Origin: Uloborus plumipes
Taxonomy: Eukaryota > Arthropoda > Arachnida > Araneae > Uloboridae
NCBI GenBank assembly: GCA_038373865.1
Contig: JAXGGA010002163.1
Coordinates: 62,001-126,000 of the forward strand
Direction: 5' to 3'
DNA: 64,000 nt
In this document: piece after piece, positions 12,325 through 25,300 of the stretch
How positions within the stretch are numbered: the first letter of the stretch is position 1
How the letters are laid out: each line of letters opens with the position of its first letter
The notes under the pieces: generated by a model
The model's input: the letters and a program-made list of their open reading frames with translations, nothing else
What the model was told of the DNA's origin: nothing
Database searches by the model: none
Program-made: the position numbers and the translations under genes

Positions 12325-15301
12325 AAGAGTGATTAAATGTGCTGAAGTAAAACTTTTAACTTTTAGTTTACTTTTTAAGGGATTGTAAAGTGTTAAATAA
12401 GTATCTAAGGTGACAGAATACTCCTTAATTTTTTTTTAAAAAATATGTTAAAGAAAAACTTTCCTTTTGCCATTTGTCTACTCTATAATAATGTAATTAC
12501 ACTCAATAGTTTATTCACTATGTTAAATTTTATTTCTTTCAACTAAAATTAGTTAAAAATCAATGGGTTAGTAGCCAATCTATTTTTTTCTTTTGTTAGA
12601 TACCATCATTCTATTTTGGGAAATAGGTAATACTAGAGAGATACTAATTGTACATCATAACATATTGTGCCAGCACTTTTATTTACTATCCTACCGTGCT
12701 AAGCACAAATGTGGTATCTGCAAACGATCTCAAACTGAGATATTGCTGTTTAAAGTTTTGCGCCTCCATATATTTGATTCAGGAGTTACTCCTCAGATTT
12801 TTTAAAAAAAATATTTCCCGTTATCAAATGACCATAAAACATGGTATTCAAGTAAAAAAAATAAAAAACAACCACTTGATGACAATAACTCAATTTTGTT
12901 AAAAAGTGCAGATACGACTTTTATGCTCAGCACAGCAGTATTGTGTGTTGTTGTGTTTGTAACTCATCCCACAAAGTAAAAATTTTCTGCAACAATAAAG
13001 TTGTTTTGTTTTGAACAATGAAAGCATAAATACCTCCACTTAATTCGGCACAGAAGATATCATTTGCAGAGCTTCATCACAAAATGCAACAAGCAATAAT
13101 CAGCATTACAGGATTTAATATTGGTAATCTTCATCTCTGAAATTGGAAAAATTTTTAAATCATCCGATAAAAAAGAATCTAAATTAAACGGTCGACATCA
13201 TTTATGCAGTAAGTTATAAGAAAAGGAAGCACATTCAAAAGAAAGCTCAAAAACAAAAAGTTTTTTCTTTTTTTTGCTGAATAATACTTAAAACATAAAA
13301 TCAGGGGTTCCAATAATCAGCCAAAAATGTCTTTTTTGTTCTTAGTTTTTAACTTTAACTTAGTAACAAGCATGATTTAAAAGAATCAGTTTGTGATCAG
13401 ATTACACCAGGGTTTGAAAAAACCCATTTTTTTTTTCTGAAAAAGTCCAGCCCGCCTGGGTTTTTGATGAGAACCCCGGGCTTTTACGGGTTTTTTTCAA
13501 AAATCATTTTGAAATCATTCCTTATTCGAACATTGTACACCTACTTTTACATTCTTTTAAACTTTTACCTACTTTTACATTGCCTACTTCTTCACTGTGG
13601 CCTCCAAGAAAACTTCTTTGACAAATTTGGAAAATGTATTGTAAAATTAAATTTTTTAAGCTGATGTTATATTTTAAACTAATACTGAATTGAATTTATA
13701 GCTTGAAATAATTATTACTTTTTTTATCTTTTAAGTATTAAAAAAAAAAAACAACTAAGTGAAATTTACATGAAAGATGGAGGCCTAGGCCCCCATCTTT
13801 CTAAGATGTCTCAATTTCTTTAAGTTTTATGCATAGTACAATGCATAGTTGCATAATGCTATGTAAACAATACATTTTTGAGAAAAATAAAAAAACAAGT
13901 TTATTAACTGGTAATTTTTTCCCCGTAAACGAGAATCTTCATTCATTCGGCTGGTAGAGTATTTACCATGTCGATAACTAACAAAATCTATTTAAGAACA
14001 TGTACGGTGAAATTTTTGAACATGAATCATCATATCAACTAAGTGTTTATTTTTTCCATCAATTCATAAATGTTTTCAAGCAACAGTGAGGCTTTTAGCA
14101 TGATGACTGACTGCAATACGATATAACTCGTAGTATGTGAACTTAGTTGATAGAGTCCACTTCAAGTTAGCTTCAAGATATGCGGTTTTCATACACACAT
14201 TCGAGCATATATGAAGCAGTTAAAAGCAAAGGGATGTAAGTGAACTATTTAAAATTTTTGAGTAAAACATGCTTAAAGATCAGACTTTAGGTAGGCTTTC
14301 ATTAAATTTTTTTTCTTTATCATGTTATATCGTAGCACCTACCAGGGCAACTAGGTCCATCTTTTGCTCCTAAACAGAGGAGAGGTTCTCCTACTGATTG
14401 CACTAAATATTTCTAAAGGCACTCACATCCCTTTGCTTCTCATTGCCTCATGTGTCATACTCAGGCATAAGTAGAGATATTTTACTTCGGGGAAGATACT
14501 ATATAACATCCAAACTAGCTCACAAATACAACGGTTTTAACCCAGATCATATTTTGTAGTTTGGGAGTCAACGTGTTAATAAACAAGAGCATAAATAAAA
14601 TATGGTCGAAATTGTTAGTTAATTAGTGGAATGAAGCAGCTATTTCATTGCATTTTCTACATTTTGTATGCTCATAATTTATCAAAGTACGTTGTTAGTA
14701 TAAAGAACAAAACTACTTTTACTTGCATACAGTAAGGTACACTGCTCAGGTAAAATCAAGGTTGCAGAAAGGAATTAGCACTCCTAATTTCAAACATTTA
14801 TCAAACAAAAACATTTGTAAAAAAAAATGCTTCAATCTGTATCCCAGTGTTAAAGCTGAAAAGAACTATTTTCATTAAATATAAATTTTTATGACACTGT
14901 GAAAGGTTTTAAGATACTAAACTCAAACCAGAGTTAAGACAAATCATATTCCTTCACATCATAGATTCAAGCTGTGCATGAAAATATATCCAAAAGCTAT
15001 TTTACAATTCAAACATCAAAATATAGATTAAAAAAAAATAACACGCGAAACAGTTTTTTAAAAATTTTGAGCATTATTTAAAACATGACTAATGTTGATA
15101 TTTACGCTTACCTGCTTTTAATAACATTAAAATAGCATTAAAAACTGCGTTCCCGTCAGTACATTTCAAGTAAACAAACACAGAAACGAGACAACAAATA
15201 ATTTTTAAACCGATTATGTAACAATGAAACAAGCATTTTTCGACACAACTTGCAATGAAACAGATTCAAAATTTACATGAGTCTAATATCATTATACTTA
15301 C
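12325..15301. other. Intergenic/possible intronic stretch
   Basis: No confirmed gene. Two things stand out. The sequence ACCAGGGTTTGAAAAAACCC near 13406 resembles a transposon end without a partner. A word GCAAAGGGATGTAAGTG near 14227 reappears inverted near 14440 (AAGCAAAGGGATGTGAGTG on the minus strand), suggesting a short inverted-repeat element of about 220 bp. If the exon at 15302-15343 is real, this would be its intron sequence. Confidence 0.4.
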
Positions 15302-15343
15302 GACTTTTAAACGCACAAGAAACTCTTTCTCCGCGAACGCCAT
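15302..15343 (-). CDS. Candidate first coding exon, divergent from DMAP1
   Basis: On the minus strand an ATG at 15343 opens MAFAEKEFLVRLKV, and the frame runs in phase 0 into a consensus donor (C|GTAAGT, intron starting at 15301). It lies in a locally GC-richer block with CpGs, head-to-head with DMAP1, which fits a shared promoter. I do not recognise the family from fourteen residues, and no downstream exon could be connected with confidence. It may be chance, but the ATG, donor and position together make a real gene plausible. Confidence 0.4.
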
Positions 15344-16292
15344 GATGGACAACTTTCTGGACTCTCCGGTTGTTGACAAGAAATTCCACTTCTTAGAGCA
15401 TGTTCAAAAATAACTATTTACGCCAAGCAGTGATCACTGGCGCCAAACACACAACCATGCGCTAATTGCTTTCTGGCAACCAATGGACAATCTCTTTGGA
15501 CTGCCGAGTTGTTCTATTGTTATAGCCACGGTCAGTTTTTCCGATCTTGTTCCCTCCTCTTTTTCATAATTTACCGCCATATTATATTACATTACGTAAA
15601 ACTACTAAGCTATAGATGTGCTCTGCTTTTCAAAACAAAACTTAGAATTGATCGTACTGCTATTCATTACTAGGTGTTTAATAAATAATTATTTTTGTCC
15701 GATAAACACTAATTATAAGTTTTTTCAGCTTTGTTCTGTTTTGGGTGAAAATTTAACGATTGATTAAATGAAGCCAGAATCTCGTATGCCTTTTAGAAGA
15801 TTCCGGCTGCATTTAACTTGAGTCCTATAGTTGCTGAAATGATTAGTGCTTGTTTATAAACAAATGCGACTTGTCCGATAATTTTCATTCTAAATATAAC
15901 TGCTGGTATTCAGTGAACTGTTCAAAACTGTTCAAAAAAAAAACAGTTGCCTTTTCAAAATTTCGACTTTCGTTTATAATTAAAAGTGAGAAGTGTTTAC
16001 ACTATTTAATTCCTTATTACACAGACTATGTTGTACCCGTTGCATTTCTACCCGTTTTTACTTTAATTTGCTTTAAAATATTAAAAAGCTGACTGTTAAA
16101 ATGTGATAAAATGACGATAAGATATATACTCGTTCTCATTCCTCATTTGCAGGTTTTGAATACAATGTTTCATAGCCTTTCAAATTTATTTCAAATTCCT
16201 TTGGATTAAGTTCTTCATCTTATTTGTGGTTTCTTGTATTTGTTGAAAGTTTACTGTATTTATGTTCTGTAATGCTACAAATTTTATTGCAG
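15344..16292. promoter_or_regulatory. Probable DMAP1 (bidirectional) promoter and 5' UTR
   Basis: About 0.95 kb lies between the minus-strand ATG exon and the DMAP1 start. The part near 15340-15600 is less AT-rich than its surroundings. It has a TTACCGCCATATTA sequence near 15581, whose minus strand reads ATGGCGG like a YY1/Pho core. DMAP1's ATG directly follows a pyrimidine-rich ATTGCAG acceptor, so a 5' UTR intron is likely. The donor of that UTR exon and the transcription start cannot be fixed from sequence. Confidence 0.45.
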
Positions 16293-16379
16293 ATGAGTGA
16301 CGTATTAGATATATTGGATATAGAGCGTCCACTAACTCCTGACATTAACAAAGATAGCATAATAGGACATGACAGTAAG
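16293..16379 (+). CDS. DMAP1: DMAP1 coding exon 1 (residues 1-29)
   Basis: Begins MSDVLDILDIERPLTPDI and ends at AAG|GTAGGT, phase 0. The ATG immediately follows ATTGCAG, implying an upstream non-coding exon. Confidence 0.9.
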
Positions 16380-19300
16380 GTAGGTATTCTGTTTCAATAG
16401 TCTCTATTAGAAAATAGTTGATTATATTGGGGAATAACATGGACTCTTTAGAATGTATTATGTTTCAAGCCCCTTCTTGTTTATTTATTATATTTTCTGC
16501 TGTAAAAGTCATATTCTTGCAGAATGACAATTACATTATAGTTCTTATTTACATTTTAAATCATCATAATAAATAGTTTTACTCCACAGTTGAGCACGCT
16601 CAATAGAATAGTCATTTTGCTACAAAAAATACTTTATGAAGCAAGATATTCTATTATCTGGGATCAAAATAATACATTAAAATGGTTTAGTACATTGAAA
16701 ATGTATTTGAGTGGGAAAAAAGAAAAAATGAATATAGGCTATTATCTAATTAGCAAGAAGTTTATAAAGCTTTTCCCTGTTTCAGAAAAAGAAGAAACTT
16801 AGTGAAGCAACATTTAAGCGTCCGGAGGGAATGCATAGAGAGTTATATGCTCTTCTTTATTCAGATAACAAGTAAGATATATTTTTTATATAAATAATTT
16901 TCTTATTTTTATGCCATTTTCTTTGAGTGCTTAAATGGCTAAATATCCAAACAAGAAATATGATGCATGAAAACCAGGGCCCAGGGCTGTAACCAGACTT
17001 TTATTCTGGCGAGGGTTTTACCAAACATATTTCTCTTGAATTTTTATGATCAATAAATTTTATGCTACTCGTATATTCTGTTGCTTTTTGTTACACTGGG
17101 TTATTTTAATGATAGGGTGCTTCTTTAAGGGTATCCATATGAGCAAATGTAAAAGATGAAGAAGCTTTTAAATGGAGAAATAAAAATTCAAAGTTACACA
17201 GCATAATTTCACCCATGTTAAATATTTAATGTATTTTTAGTAACTTAAAAGAATAGATGTATGTATGTAAATTCGAAATACATATCTAAAATTCATGTAT
17301 TTTTTGATAACGATAAAATAGGCTAAATATACAGTTCAGCACTTTCACATTTAAAGAATTTTGTTAGGGTCAGGTGATTAAAACTTGAAGGAAAATGCTG
17401 TGTTGTTTTGCAAGATATAATCCCAATAACTAATAAAAATTAATATTGAAAATAAAACTGTTGTTTGTATAATTATTCAGTATTTATTTTATTTTTCAAA
17501 TGAAATTAAATCAAGTAATGCAGAAAGTCATCACTGTGAGCCAGGGCTAAGGCAGAAACTTGCAATATACCGCCAACTCGATTACTCCATTCAAGGACTG
17601 CAGTGGTATGTTCCCTGGACAGAATAACCAAGTTGGCGGCATGTTACAAAAGTAATACTGATTTTGTCAGCACAAAAAGGATAATAAGAGTTTTTTGGAG
17701 TAATTTTAAATGGGGTTTGAACCTTAAAAATGCACCCCTTAAATACGGCCCTGATTAGAACATTTTTGCTAAACTGTTGAGGCATTGTAAATAAGTTAAA
17801 GATTTTTTCAGCTTTTTTCGAATTCAAGAACTGTGCAGCACACAACTTGATTCTTGGATAAATTGTCTATACTATTTCTAACCACAAACACGTTTACATT
17901 TCTGAAATATTTTTGAAATTTTGCTTCTTCAAATTTGTACTATATGTTTTAAGGAATGTAGAATAAAGTTTGCAGTATTGAACAATAGAATTTGCTGCAA
18001 TGGATATGGTGTTCATTAAAATTAGAGTTCATCTTTTTGAAAATTATTTTTAAAAGGGGTGAAAAGACAAGATTATTAAGTGAACTCTTTTTTTTTTTTT
18101 TCATAATCATACTAAATCAATGAAGCTTCTAAATTGCATTTTGCCATACAAAAGGAATCACTCTTTATTTACTTGATTGAATTAGTGTTTTAAAAAATTC
18201 CTTTTTTGTATATTTTCACTGATTTAATTTATTTCAGAGATAATCCTCCTGTATTCATTACTGATAATGGACAAGGTTATAAACAAAACAAAGCTAAATT
18301 GGGTCTAAAACGAGTGCGTCCATGGAAATGGATGCCATTCAATAATCCTGGCAGGAAGGTAAATATTATTTTATTGATTTACAAAAAAAAAAAAAAAAAT
18401 GCTTAATACAAATACAAAAGTGACAACTAGCCAGTCTGGTCCTAGTCAGTTCATATTCCCCAATGAAGATCAGTGACCCTCTTAAAGCTACTTACTCCTT
18501 TGCTCATGAGCCTCTTCCAGTAAGCTGTTCCATGTTCCCACAACCCTACCAAAGCAGTATTTTTTCCTCATTTTCCAGGTTAGGCTGAGATTTGAATAGC
18601 TTAAGACAAAAACCCATTGTCCTGCTTTCACTGAAAAAATTTATCCCAATTTTTGATTATATCATAAATTGCAAAAGGATAAGCAAGCTCATTTAATCCT
18701 ACCTTGACCTTTAAAAGGGGAAAAAATGTTGTTGTTTTTAAGATATATTTAGTTTTAGTATTACAACAGAAAAATACTTATATTTTAATAATTTTTTTTT
18801 ATTTTTTCTCCTTTTCTTTAATATTTCGAAAATATATTCGAGGGTAATAAGTTATACACTGAAGTGACAAAAGTCATGGGATAGCAATATGCAAATTTTC
18901 AGATGGCAGTAGCATCGCATAGAACAGGTATAAATGCGCAGTGCTTTTACAGAGCTTTCATTTCTGTTCAAGTTATTCATGTGAAGAGGTTTTAACGTGA
19001 TGATGACCGCACGACGTGAAATTAACAGACTTTGAACGTGGAATGTTAGTTGGAGCTAGACGCATGGGTCATGCCATTTCGGAAATCGTTAGAGAATTCA
19101 ACATTCCCAGATCCACTGTGTCAAGAGTGTGCCGAGAGTATGAAATTTCAGGCATAACATCCCACCATGGACAGCGCAGTGGTCGACCGCCTGCACTTAA
19201 AGATCGAGACCGGCGACGTCTGCAAAGAGTCGTAAATTCTAACAGACAAGCAACACTGCATCAAATCACCATAGAAATCAATGTGGGACGTACAATGGAC

Positions 19301-22300
19301 GTGTCTGCTAGAACTGTGCGGAGAAATTTGGATTTCTTGGGCTATTCCAGCAGAAGACCGACTCGAGTGCCTTTACTGACAGAACGACATCGCTTGCAGC
19401 GACTCTCGTGGGCACGTGAGCATATCGGTTGGTCCCTAGATGAATGGAAAACCGTGGCCTGGTCCGATGAGTCACGATTTCAGCTGGTAAGAGCCGATGG
19501 TAGGGTTCGAGTGTGGCGCAGACCCCACGAAGCCATGGACCCAAACTGTCAGCAAGGCACTGTTCAAGCTGGTGGTGGCTCCGTAATGGTGTGGGCTGTT
19601 TTTTCATGGCATGGACTTGGTCCTCTAGTGCGACTGGACCGAACATTGACTGGAAATGCTTATGTGCAGCTACTTGGAGATCACTTGCAGCCATTCATGG
19701 ACTTCATGTACCCAAACAACGATGGGATTTTTATGGATGACAATGCGCCATGTCACCGGGCCACAACTGTTCGCAATTGGTTTGAAGAAAATTCTAGACA
19801 ATTCCAACGAATGATTTGGCCACCTAGATCGCCCGACATGAATCCCATTGAGCATTTATGGGACACCATCGAGAGGTCTGTTCGTGCCCAAAATCCTGCC
19901 CCATCAACGCTTTCACAATTATGGACGTCTATCGAGACAGCATGGCTCAAATATTCCTGCAGAAGACTTCCAACGACTTGTTGAGTCCATGCCACGTCGA
20001 GTTGTTGCACTTCGCCGGGCAAAAGGAGGGCCGACACGATATTAAGAGGTATCCCATGACTTTTGTCACTTCAGTGTAATTTACTAATATGTCATAAACA
20101 CACAGGTTGTTGGTATATGCTTGTATCTTTTTTACTTTCTTTGGAGGTCTTATCAAAATGTGGGTCCCTTGAATTATACTTAAATGGTTTCTGTATAATC
20201 TAGTGTCTCAGAAAAATAAGTGTTATACAATGACCTTTACTTTTTCTTTGCAATCATATCTAATTTTTTTTAACTTTAAAAATAGAGAACATTAATTTGA
20301 AATATCATTTTTTTTTTTTTTTTTTTTTTTTTAGGATGGAGCAGTATTTTACCATTGGAGACGTGTTGAAGATGAAGGTGAAGAATATGCATTTGCAAAG
20401 TTTAATAAAGTAAATACATTATTTTTATTCTTAAATGTAAGTTTTTTTTTAGTTATGAACAATGAATTTTTTTGAGGTATTGCTGTACATTTGTATTTCT
20501 TTTTGGGTCATTCCACGTCAAATCGCCTAAGGCTATGTGCCGTCATGTCTCGGATTTTGTTCAATATTTTTTTACGGATAGATACCTATGAGATAAACTC
20601 AAATTATTTTTTTTAGATTTTTTGAATAAAAATTTACGGTTGTAGAATTTTTTAAATTTTTGGTTTTTTTAGAATTTTTGCTTTTTTATTTTTGGTATGC
20701 ATTTTGAAAAAGCTCTATAACTTCCTCATTTTTCATTCAATTAAGCCAGTTTACGTATCATTTTAAAGATAATTATTTTCTCCTTCAATATTAGTGACAA
20801 AAATGAGATTGTGAAAAATAGAATTTTGCCAATGGTCGTCTGAAGTCAGATTTTGTGTTTTTTCAATTGGTATGTTCAATAGGTCATATGTCCGGAGTAC
20901 CAACTAAGAACTGCCCAATTTTTTTTTTCAGTGATGACAACATCATATACTTTTAATGTATAAAAAATTAGAAGGGTGTTTTTCGTTGTTTTGGAATAAA
21001 AAATTCAAGTGTGTTTTTTCAGTTGGTATGATCAATAGGTCATATCTCCGGACTACCAACTAAGAACTGCATGCCACTTTTTTTCTGTTATGACAACATC
21101 ATACCCTTTTTATGTATAAAAAATTGGGAGGGTGCTTTTTGTAGTTTTGGAATAAAAAAATCAAACGTGTTTTCTCAGTTGGCATGATCAATAGGTCATA
21201 TCTCCGGATTACCTGTTAACAACTGCGCCAATTTTTTTTCTATAATGAAAACATCATAATGTTTTTTATGATCAAGATATTAAAAGGGTGTTTTTTGTTG
21301 TTCTGAAATTTAAAAAATATATTGAATTTTTGAAACAAATTTCTTTGAAAATCAAGTTTTCGACAAGTTTAAAAACTCTGTAAAATTAAAAAAAAAAAAA
21401 AAAAAAACTATGCTATCACAAGGAAGACCATGACATGGCAGCTGAATGGCATTTCTTTGCCACGAGTCATGGCAAGAATGCATGCGATGGAGTAGGGGGC
21501 ACAATAAAACGGCTTGCAATAAGAGCAAGTCTGCAAAGAACTCTCGAAGGACAGATTTTAAATGCACATGATCTATTTCAATTTGCCTCTCAAAACATTA
21601 AAGGGGATACAGATGTTTTTCGTTACAGCAGTGGAAGTGGTTGCAAAAGAAGATTTTTTAAAGCAAAGATATGAAAGAGCCTTAATAATAGTAGGCAGCA
21701 GAGAGAATTACTTCTTCAAGCCATTAGACACGAAGGGTATATTAGTGAAGAAGGTTTCTGTGTTTGAAAAACCTTTTGTTGTATAGGTCAACACTCGCGG
21801 TCGCCAGTCGCCAAATGCGACCAATTTTCACGATTTGGCGATCATTATTTTCACTGAGGTCGCCAACGTGGCTACCATTCAAAAATGCTACACCCCTTTC
21901 CCGACTTTAAAATTGACATGTGACCTTTTCTCAAATCCTCTTGTCCACTAAACATTTGGCAGTCGGATCGCCGGGGGCGTAGAAAGGGGGTGGTATTATA
22001 CTCTCATCCACTTAAAATATGGATGTGAGATCGCCCGGGACGAAGGTATTGTCCTCTTGTCCACTAAAAGTTCGGCAATAAATTGGGGAAGAAGAGGGAA
22101 GGGAGGTATTGTTAACGATACCACTTGTGCAACGTTACGAAAAACTGAAGTGAAAATCGCGGCAGTAAATTTGTTTCAAAATTTGCAATTTCGCTGTTCG
22201 ATGTACTAAACATGCGATCCAAAAAACAGAAAAATCTCTTGCAGGATTTAGTAAATTGTGCATTTCTGACTTAAAGTTTGTTCTTTTACTTTATTTCTCA

Positions 22301-25300
22301 GTATAAATGGTTATTTATAGCCTCGCAGCACTCGAATAAAAACGCGTTTCCAAAATGACGTCGCGTTTTAAATTGTTCATATTCGCAATTTTAAGCGGAA
22401 ATGACCGTTCCGAAATAAAGTTTTCTTCATAAAACATATGAATGGGAAAAAAATATGGCTCTTTTGCATCAAAATACATTTAGACAATTAAGGAAAATAA
22501 ATCGCTTCTTTAATAGAAACACGTGCCTCGCCAAAAATAGCGCACCTGGTTTGAGATTTTAATCCTTTTGCATCTTGATAATGTTTCAATTGTTTTTGAA
22601 GTTTTGAGGCGTTTTGTTATCTGTTAACGTAACTCGGCTCATTTTATGCAGTAATTTTGTAATATATTTATTAATATAATTTTAATTGCTCATTGTAATA
22701 TTAACCATAGAAACATGCCGCCAAAAAGCACGTGGGTCACCGAAACAGGCGGGCCGTGTTTGAGCTATCAATCTTTTTACATCATCGATAATATTTATAT
22801 TATTTTGGAACTTTCGAGACTTATGTTATTTGCTACCACGACATGTCTCATTTTACTTATTAATTGAGGTTTTTTTTTTTTTTTTTCATTTAGTTGCTTG
22901 TTCATATCATATTATGTAACCAAAAACACGTGATTTGCCTCCCGTGCACACAAAATAACATGGGCCTCGCCGAAAGTTGCGTACCTTGTTCGGGATTTCA
23001 ATCCTTTCGCATCCTAAAAATATCTCAATTACTTTGGAATCTTTGAGGCTTCTTATTATCTACTACCGTAACTCGGCTCATTTTAGGTATTAATTTTGTA
23101 ATTTATTTACTAATTAACCTAATTTTAATTCGTCGTTCATATCATGTGACATGAACCTAAAAAGTGTAGTTCGACGCCCATGCCAACAAAGAAACACGTG
23201 ATTCGACGAAAATTGCGGCCTCGTTTGAAATCTCAATCTTTTTACATCCTGATAATATTTAAATTATTGTGGAAGTTTTGAGGGATTTTATTATCTGCTA
23301 CCATCTATATCTTGACTCACTTTATTCTTTTGTTTAATAATCATTTTTTACTTAAGAATATTTTGCTGCTTGTTTATACTATGTTATTAAAACCAAAAAA
23401 GAAAGAGAAAAGTGTTTTGAGATCAAAGGTCGGGTTTTTACCAAATTTTGAATGTCTGTTCTTGCTACATAATAAAAAAATCAGATAAAATATTTTTGAA
23501 GTGTCTTACAACAGGTGTTGGCCCGAGTTTAAACCGTACTGTCCAAACTTAAATTTTATTGATTTTTTTTTTTGTGAACAAGTATCAAAAACAAATAACA
23601 AAATAAATATTTTTTTTCTTCATAAGAGCAAGTTAGAACTTATTTATTGAATTTTGAGCATTCAAATATGGGTATAATCAAACTTTATTCTTGAGTTTTA
23701 GCAAGTTACATTGAAAATGCTGTTCTTCACTAAAAATTTCAATTACACACATGAGCTTAGGTTTTTTTCTTAATAGTAGTTAGATTACAATAATTATATG
23801 AAATTAGCCAAAGATTGATTATCTGTAATAACTACATAATGCACTTACCTGAAATGGAATCATATCTAAATATTAGGGATGGACCGGATATCCGGTAACT
23901 ATCCGGTATATGGCCTATCTGGCTGATATTTTAAGTATCCGGTACTTCCGGATATCCGATCTGGCTGACCGCCCCGGATACGGATATCCGGAAGATTTTT
24001 GCAGGATATCCGGCTAAGTATCCGGTATTGATGTGGGGAATATCCGGAATTGATGTGAGGGTTATCCGGTATGATATGAGGACCTAATTAAATATTTTCT
24101 TTTTTATAAAAATCTTAGTTAAAAATTTCATTGTTTGATAAACCTTTTAGATGCTGTAATTACTTTTCATCTTTCCTTTTTACCAATTTTTGCTTCTAAA
24201 ACAAAAATTGTGTTATTCCTCCGACTGTGTATTGGACATGGAAGCATTCTGCATATTTGATTTTTTACAATTGCCAGATAAAATATGATTGTCCAGCTTT
24301 TCAAAAGTATTTCAGTTAAAATATTTAGAAAGAAAAGGCTACAAACCTTCAAGGATTAATGTGCGACAAAAGTTTGAAAAAACTTACGATCATATCGTTA
24401 GTTCATAAAAATTAATCGCAGTAGCTTTTAATATAAATTCTCAAATTATTTTATTTATTGAATTCTTTTATTTTTAGTTTTTGTGCTTGTAACAAAAATT
24501 GCGATCTATTAACACCCAATGATGTTGTAATTAGATATTTTTTACTTTGCCACTATTATTGCTAAAATAGCATACACTAAATAACCTATCTAACATTGAC
24601 GAAAGTTTTCTTTTAGATAATGAGAACATCTGTCCCCATGAATTGTCGCAACTTAAAACCATGCTTTTTTTTTTTTTGAAAGAGTTTAAATGTATGTAAA
24701 GAAATTTTGAATTTTGCACTTTGTTTCGTTCTTTCTTTTTGTAATACCTTCCTTTCAGAAAAGATATTTCTCTGCTATTAGAATCTTTTCACGTCTGTCA
24801 CGCCGCTCCGTAACTCCTCGAGAACATGTTGAGCATGACCCTCAATAACATTGAATCGAGTTTCGATAACTTAAAGCTTTATAAACTCAAATATACCTTC
24901 ATTTCAAAGTTTTCATTTGGTCCCAAATTCTTGAAAAGACGGTAGGAACTGCTTGTAACTCGAACTATCAATAACTCTAAGTTTTTAGCCGGTCCCTTGG
25001 GACTATGAGCTATTGAGACTTGACTGTATTTAAGATGTTAATTTGCATGATTTGAAAGTGTATTTTGTCTTTTTGAATTTAAGTAAAACTTTAAGTTAAT
25101 TATTTAGATATAAGTTTATTAATTTATTTTTTAAAGTGAACATGTTTAGAATAATTTTAAATAACAATGATAATATATCGGTCATATCAGCGAAAATGGT
25201 AGAAATCAGTCCAGATACTTCAGAATTTTGGGAATTAATTTTAATGTTTACCACCAATTAATTATATTTTTTTTATTTGTTCTCCATCTAATTGTGTGTA

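Noticed and set aside
13030..13140. Minus-strand frame ...DEALQMISSVPN followed by a stop, as a terminal exon
   Set aside because: No convincing acceptor at the right place and no link to another exon.
15110..15190. Minus-strand frame LKCTDGNAVFNAILMLLKA ending at a donor-like GTAAGC, as second exon of the gene starting at 15343
   Set aside because: No acceptor with an AG lies in a suitable place upstream in the right phase, so I could not join it to the first exon.
19308..19694. 128-codon minus-strand frame, repeated exactly at 40669-41055
   Set aside because: It is the antisense shadow of the Tc1 transposase; the repetition only reflects the two element copies.
22495..23420. CRISPR-like array
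   Set aside because: Units are 210-240 bp and degenerate with no constant short repeat, in an animal intron.
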